DNA from: a virus
Strand: one strand, 5' to 3'
Virus record (IMG/VR): IMGVR_UViG_3300020433_000050
Coordinates: 1 to 23,147 of that record
Length of the DNA stretch: 23,147 nucleotides
A program made the position numbers and the translations under genes. Shown piece after piece: positions 21,501 through 23,147 of this stretch. Each line of letters opens with the position of its first letter. The first letter of the stretch is position 1. The notes below the pieces were generated by a model that did not search any database, was not told the DNA's origin, and worked only from the letters and a program-made list of their open reading frames with translations.

Positions 21501-23147
21501 TTGAAAGAGCAGGTACCCCAGGTATTGATGCTACTGGGTCTAGCTCACCCTTTGTTAAATTCTCTGTATTAGGTGAAGTTACTAATATTTCATATTACTT
21601 TGACCCATCTAGATTAGGTGCAGACTCACCTGTTGGAAGTAATTCATTTATTGATGTTATAACAACTCCATTTCAAGGCACATTTACAATATCTGAAATT
21701 GTTACAGATTTCCAATTCAAATTCCCATTATTTAAGGAACCTGAAAGAAATGCTGCTGAAATTATCACAGATGAATTTGATAATCCATACACATTCTATT
21801 CTACAACTTCTACAAGAGCAGTAGGACCTATAAACAGTATCAAACTTGTTAGCCCAGGTGGTTTCTATCAGAAGTTACCTATTATTAGTGATATTGCATC
21901 ATTTAGACAGATTGAAAAAATTGTAGTTGTTGATGGAGGTACAGAATATGCCCCAGGTGTGTATTATGATGTGCCTATTAGCGGAGATGGAGAAGGTGCT
22001 AAGGCATCAATTCTGGTTGAATTAGATGATGAAGTTGGGTCAGGCACAATTAAATCTGCAACAGTAACAGACCCAGGTAAAGGATATACTACTGCATCTA
22101 TAGATATCGACGCTATCCCAGGTATCTTAGGTAGCACACTTGCAGGTTCTGGTGGTGCAGTAAACGTTATTATACCTTCTGAAGGTAGTGGTGCATCTGT
22201 ATTTTTAACTGGTAAAAATATTGGTAAGATTAAGAGATTAAAAAATAATGAATTTGGTTTTGGTTATTCACACGATTACACTTTAAAACCAGAGATTACA
22301 TTCCCTGTAAACTTACAACTCTTCAATACATCTATACTTTCACAGATTAAAATTACAAATCCAGGTTCAGGATATACTTCAACTCCTGCTGTTATAATCG
22401 AAGGTGGTGGAGGCACAGGTGCTGCTGCTGAGGCAATTATTAAGAATAATCGTCTTTCTGAAATTATCATTAAAAACCCAGGTGGAGGATATTCATCTGA
22501 GCCTACTGTAACTCTAAAATCAGAATTTAATTATGTTGTTAACTTAGACCTTAACTATCTACAGTTTAACTTCCCACATGGTATTACAACTGGTGCAGAA
22601 ATTCAGTTTAGAGCAGATAATGTTGGTAGCACAGTTGGTGAGTTACCAAAACCAAGTAGTGCGGGTTTAACCTCTTTAGTTGAAGGACAAACTTACTATG
22701 CTATTGCAGGAGAGGCAGCAGGATTAGAATCTGACCAAATTCGTTTTGGTTTAACCTTACAAGCAGCACAAGGTGGAGATTACATTACATTCTTGACACA
22801 GGGTAGTGGTCGTCAGACATTACTTACTGAAGTGTTTGGTGGTCAAGCAGAAGCTGTTGTAGAAACATCAAGATTCTTGGAAGGTGAGGAAGTATATCAA
22901 GGTAGTAGTCCTGAGACTGCTACTGCAGTCGGCACAGTATCTGTAAATACTGGTTGGCAAATAGGTCCTAAGATTCTTAAGATTGTTGATTACACTGGTG
23001 ATTGGGCAAAAGGAGAAAGAGTAACAGGTCAAATATCTAAGGCAGCTGGTGTTATTGATAACCTCAGCATTGCTCGTGGTGTATTGAATATTGGTTCACT
23101 AACTCGCACACCAGGTAGATTTATTGATGACGTTGGTAAACCATCAG
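12551..23147 (+). CDS. Giant mosaic baseplate/tail structural protein, incomplete at the right edge (at least 3532 aa)
   Basis: One reading frame stays open from ATG 12551, 7 bases after gp6, to the end of the window. Order of modules by residue: baseplate-type N-terminus (LPEFIRQEDRQLVNFLFEYY, 14-33); GxGY repeats (about 350-622); the second half of the baseplate module, NISDFYISKGTE...LFKILFGENV...YPRDE (699-733); an HGL-GD beta unit near 975-1010; GxGY repeats (1135-1355); a YHYH-like domain (about 1415-1557) with GWAFDGNPIYGPYGY and NGRFCKTPEYPDGTYAYFIT; an EF-hand loop (1618-1629); three more GxGY units (1675-1832); a propeller-like region (1870-2215); a LamG-like lectin fold (2222-2440); two CBM5/12-like units (2657-2705, 2734-2784); and further GxGY units (3118-3330). 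Such proteins follow gp6 in cyanophages and are virion components. A role in wedge assembly plus host or particle adhesion is inferred. The C-terminus is missing. Confidence 0.85.
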   Translation, partial: MQTKNINVSDRVENQLPEFIRQEDRQLVNFLFEYYKSQEKTGRPYDILNNLLNYLNLDSYNSKTLSSSTALLGDISTIDTKIEIESIDGFVEKDGSIMIDNEVIYYETVTRGPDAIITPGVSYPQFNKKKQQLENPFILFDGVRREFPLSFLGTPVSPPSAEHLIVVTYNDMLTPGVDYTINGSNITFTVAPRERSGADDSEFTQITYLVGYADQNIVTLDDIHFSEWQGTKNYPLRVNGKAYNPTSDIGLVINKNGRLQEPYVDYTVFETTVVFNNPIGAADEIKIRSVEYIAPVFGSGASAVVAVNAAGQVSRIIPKTGGSKYRLDFNPRVIITSDKGKGATVRSLIGGIKNINLIDGGQGYNSFNPPIPVVATPTDPNGTPAKVSLTVNDETGRVDTITIDDSGSGYGFIPSITFKNPSGATISDCTIDSEGRVNVDSIEVLTMGSGYSNPPTVYIDPAPADGINAQAQARINQDGQVYEIQITNRGRGYVTTPRVAIIDPVGAQVLDVTVASGSVTNIEMLTGGSGYTDAPSVYIVDDRKDGFGEPIGGTGATAAATIFNGEITDINITNFGTGYSAEFPPKIFISEPKAARASLDVGFDEVTGYDVIEPGIGYSPSAFLNCSRGVSGPVTYDNYHNEVYASEANLRQSNHFAGASVVNLDSLFIKEVFDKFRRQYLPTLDIDFSKVNPVQVIKNISDFYISKGTELATQYLFKILFGENVSLFYPRDEIISASNATWVVDTVLRAELISGDPANLIDSQVVQFADPVDLNIKQANALIENVITIIEGTDTIYELAISEETLIGDFKIPYKTTLVEPLSTTGQIITVDSTIGWPERNGTILINDEEQVQYKEKSLNQFIECTRSKNGIVEDWDPGTIIQSDIFVYTNRGTPTECKMRILGIAEAGTTVLNDTGSYYLKGDKLKVANLGATDIDERLTSWLYNVKKLIKVASATPGGVNNQTATIVCDNPHGLLVSDQVTIYGANPVVYNGTFTVTARLDDFSFSYQLNVPTEIIPEGNILLSVDLNRGKSDVTSINKVVSEFTTNIQNSFFNDSYVYVAASGLPNYKIGPFTGSALIPGNQRKLLRFPRVVETISERQDIAANSPIGTWINGVSIWGYKSGDFVQFGPLTQITVDNSGEGYDAGAKPTVEITGGGGTGAAAEVIVNGSLTGFDVTAGGSGYTESPLVSIVGGGGSGATAQAVITGGRVTRILVEQSGTGYTTQPSVSITGGGGTGAEATASVRGSIQSVNITNFGTGYTSLPTVRVNSGEGALAQAIVINGRIVSIAIINSGSGYTTAPTVIINGDGFGAIAKATIGTIGEDKGRVLGITILNRGIGYTQGNTTIRLEAVGQLAEFTPEVFKWNKNLEYDLSSKYDDAKGYVFTGYNNQFGGEYAHLSDPKELRYVVGDNVFLNPVTQRFQELESNFQHSPILGWAFDGNPIYGPYGYIDPTDQNSGIRRLRTSYKLKANVVFDEATNPNPARVDGPLLSTFPAGTFVADYFYDFQSGDLDNYNGRFCKTPEYPDGTYAYFITIDASDTGIPEFPYILGPQFNSLPDNWNFSQTATQENIPDGVVRFRDPYVNVDIDVDRQPNQEADVLTTEIEGYPIIFEVQDSNNDGIIDANEQQEILEMSEEATLQIYDYFPQVSAESRVDIEVETTTQFEDAQIDGFVIENPGESYQVNDTVFFDDEGTGGFGASAIIESVKGNTVLGYTKEIIGDRPYGVITTDIGHELRAEDEIIVNSTPIIDNTNKLFKVKVVAGIESLTVNASGTGYNSDIPPTFELITESGQDAQLRINLLNTGNIDTVDIINSGNGYDTENPPQIRISHPQQFKKTRYWLSEYYEASANVVINDIQITDKRFTYIVGTIIETDGDQSGFIAKFDDLGQRVWERYYIPQNQNQKKAEFLKMYLDTSQENDVIYVTGQTYDPQNLVYNPDIWLGKFESGFNNANEPDGILEWQKAIAGISGSTRRDYITTIALDQEKRIYIGGYTDSNSPDPNDMWIIQCDIDGNLVEKRKIASEDGSEEMTQVMWVSDDRFFFTGVNDENNDLIFGEIFYDGANIEIDYIRQMPAIGGYVRNPKFIKDNYGDIVLIFDVYNNASNKTDKIQINKFAYATAKSSWEWAKTITLSNTTFRNIYHSGITVDAFGNYTVVADVDESENNRYSIITYMKYNGTIISETKIDDTASVGFRSKSHAVDNSGDPILAVDRQVPNQIASFRFNDENNLTFDHTKLNKGTWQYVDQNEISVDTNIYKYGTGSMKINSAAPVAITNLETVTVEWSTQAWFAMDTTTYATNHKPILFAILPTAGEEIFCELDGDATSPGFGKVYIHLNNVQVAGSTASTYWTGFGGASWNHVLFQKREESLGLYKYEVYINGNLAVEYQSTTDVSLSALTVGGPITAPTSANCYVGHVDDLVIDDVAPYSATFSAPTAELPITMSNSDAALIKFDRLHSKAGSYTMSGLTNHSNYSFTDITANTLWSDVNIPAISVWQIGPGGLQILDMSQTVSTITNSTYTLTANKYEYGTKTSTIPSPQGRQLEITANVVKKYYLRDALYQKIDNVKEFTFTQDVVLTKGSILQQFNAGGVTTAYGTIVDVPEGTLLNPGFGNKYKVGKIFGNFNNTDRFRTTANDVNQITGTYFDTLEEEDPWQSGVAYNTGDRVYNGQKIYAAQGAGTSGTIAPVHTAGVVSDGVINWAFIDDAGKFTVDLTQHPYPRPQYLDGDMPEWVPGLLYATGQRVWYKLNVYEVAVSGGGVAGTTAPIHTTGDDTDGGVTWTFVETREAISLYTRLMPYDMGNNYSVQIVDIQPGSTFIPGDVVSLNSGNITLAADEKSVEISGFKGVKKIRVVARLEKDIIRSSEVRTEFLYATSNSAHNFSVGDILFTEGFQGNQFNGSFFIDEIIGSREFTFAVRETALDDPTFVNNAIASVNIYGKHPTLEFTRNHQYVFDVSDPSNFGYYLSFSQDNQYKLEYSFNNIERAGTPGIDATGSSSPFVKFSVLGEVTNISYYFDPSRLGADSPVGSNSFIDVITTPFQGTFTISEIVTDFQFKFPLFKEPERNAAEIITDEFDNPYTFYSTTSTRAVGPINSIKLVSPGGFYQKLPIISDIASFRQIEKIVVVDGGTEYAPGVYYDVPISGDGEGAKASILVELDDEVGSGTIKSATVTDPGKGYTTASIDIDAIPGILGSTLAGSGGAVNVIIPSEGSGASVFLTGKNIGKIKRLKNNEFGFGYSHDYTLKPEITFPVNLQLFNTSILSQIKITNPGSGYTSTPAVIIEGGGGTGAAAEAIIKNNRLSEIIIKNPGGGYSSEPTVTLKSEFNYVVNLDLNYLQFNFPHGITTGAEIQFRADNVGSTVGELPKPSSAGLTSLVEGQTYYAIAGEAAGLESDQIRFGLTLQAAQGGDYITFLTQGSGRQTLLTEVFGGQAEAVVETSRFLEGEEVYQGSSPETATAVGTVSVNTGWQIGPKILKIVDYTGDWAKGERVTGQISKAAGVIDNLSIARGVLNIGSLTRTPGRFIDDVGKPS
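13604..14421 (+). repeat. GxGY beta-repeat block 1 (about seven units)
   Basis: Units of roughly 35-45 residues share the pattern I-x-I-x-x-x-G-x-G-Y-x-x-x-P-x-V-x-I, with turns GQGY, GSGY, GSGY, GRGY, GSGY, GTGY and GIGY. A degenerate unit (GSKY) lies just before the block. The regular strand-turn pattern suggests a beta-solenoid or stacked beta arch. The block sits inside the split baseplate module of the giant protein. Confidence 0.75.
15956..16615 (+). repeat. GxGY beta-repeat block 2 (six units)
   Basis: Six consecutive units with GEGY, GSGY, GTGY, GTGY, GSGY and GIGY, most followed by P-x-V-x-I and GGGGTGA. Repeat length is about 32-36 residues. DNA-level similarity to the unit at 22403 and to block 1 is high (36 bases with 2 mismatches; 27 bases with 2 mismatches). 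Confidence 0.8.
21905..22512 (+). repeat. GxGY beta-repeat block 3 with interruptions
   Basis: Units with GTEY, GKGY, GSGY and GGGY are spread over about 200 residues (3118-3320), with a spacer of other sequence between the second and third. The pair GSGYTSTPAVIIEGGGG and GGGYSSEPTV is the closest match to block 2. Confidence 0.7.

Noticed and set aside
1-23147. CRISPR arrays, insertion sequences, attachment sites or homing endonucleases
   Set aside because: No regularly spaced direct repeats with unique spacers, no terminal inverted repeats with a transposase, and no endonuclease motifs were seen; the recurring elements are the promoter cassettes and protein repeats described above.

Overview
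The window looks like part of the genome of a marine T4-type myovirus, probably a cyanophage-like member of the group. It is AT-rich, every credible gene lies on the + strand, and genes are packed edge to edge with overlapping start and stop codons. Two genes are recognisable baseplate wedge proteins in tandem: gp25 (9975-10388) and gp6 (10390-12543). Several small proteins resemble conserved small proteins of cyanophages as I remember them. No host-derived metabolic, photosynthesis or tRNA gene is present, so the host cannot be fixed from this stretch.

Region 1 (1-2087) is a run of small, probably early, genes of unknown function. At four gene junctions an almost identical regulatory cassette recurs: a stem-loop, then a TATAAT-type promoter inside a conserved CCACTATAAT box, then an ACAAACAAC-like leader. 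A fifth, diverged copy sits at 3306-3335. These resemble the promoter/stem-loop cassettes (PeSL) known to shuffle small genes in T4-type phages. Region 2 (2088-2784) is a short control region with late-promoter-like ATAAATA boxes, a TTGCCC-N17-TATAAT promoter and two small genes.

Region 3 (2785-4752) carries a 2-oxoglutarate/Fe(II)-oxygenase-like protein, an NlpC/P60-like cysteine peptidase (candidate tail or lysis hydrolase), and several very small translationally coupled proteins: one AbrB-like, one membrane-anchored and one coiled coil. Region 4 (4752-9824) holds a 1240-residue structural protein with surface-type repeats, a cysteine-rich PAAR-like spike-tip candidate, a basic 48-residue protein and a conserved protein of unknown role.

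Region 5 (9877-23147) is the baseplate wedge block: a small overlapping gene, gp25, gp6 with a glycine-rich insertion, and then one uninterrupted reading frame from 12551 to the end of the window (at least 3532 codons). I followed the first half of this frame codon by codon. It encodes a giant mosaic virion protein: a baseplate-type N-terminal module split by repeats, about 20 GxGY beta-repeats, a YHYH-like domain, an EF-hand loop, a beta-propeller-like region, a LamG-like lectin domain and two CBM5/12-like modules. Regions 3-5 probably form a late operon building the baseplate, spike and host-contact apparatus. The giant protein, its split module and the regulatory cassettes are the most interesting items.
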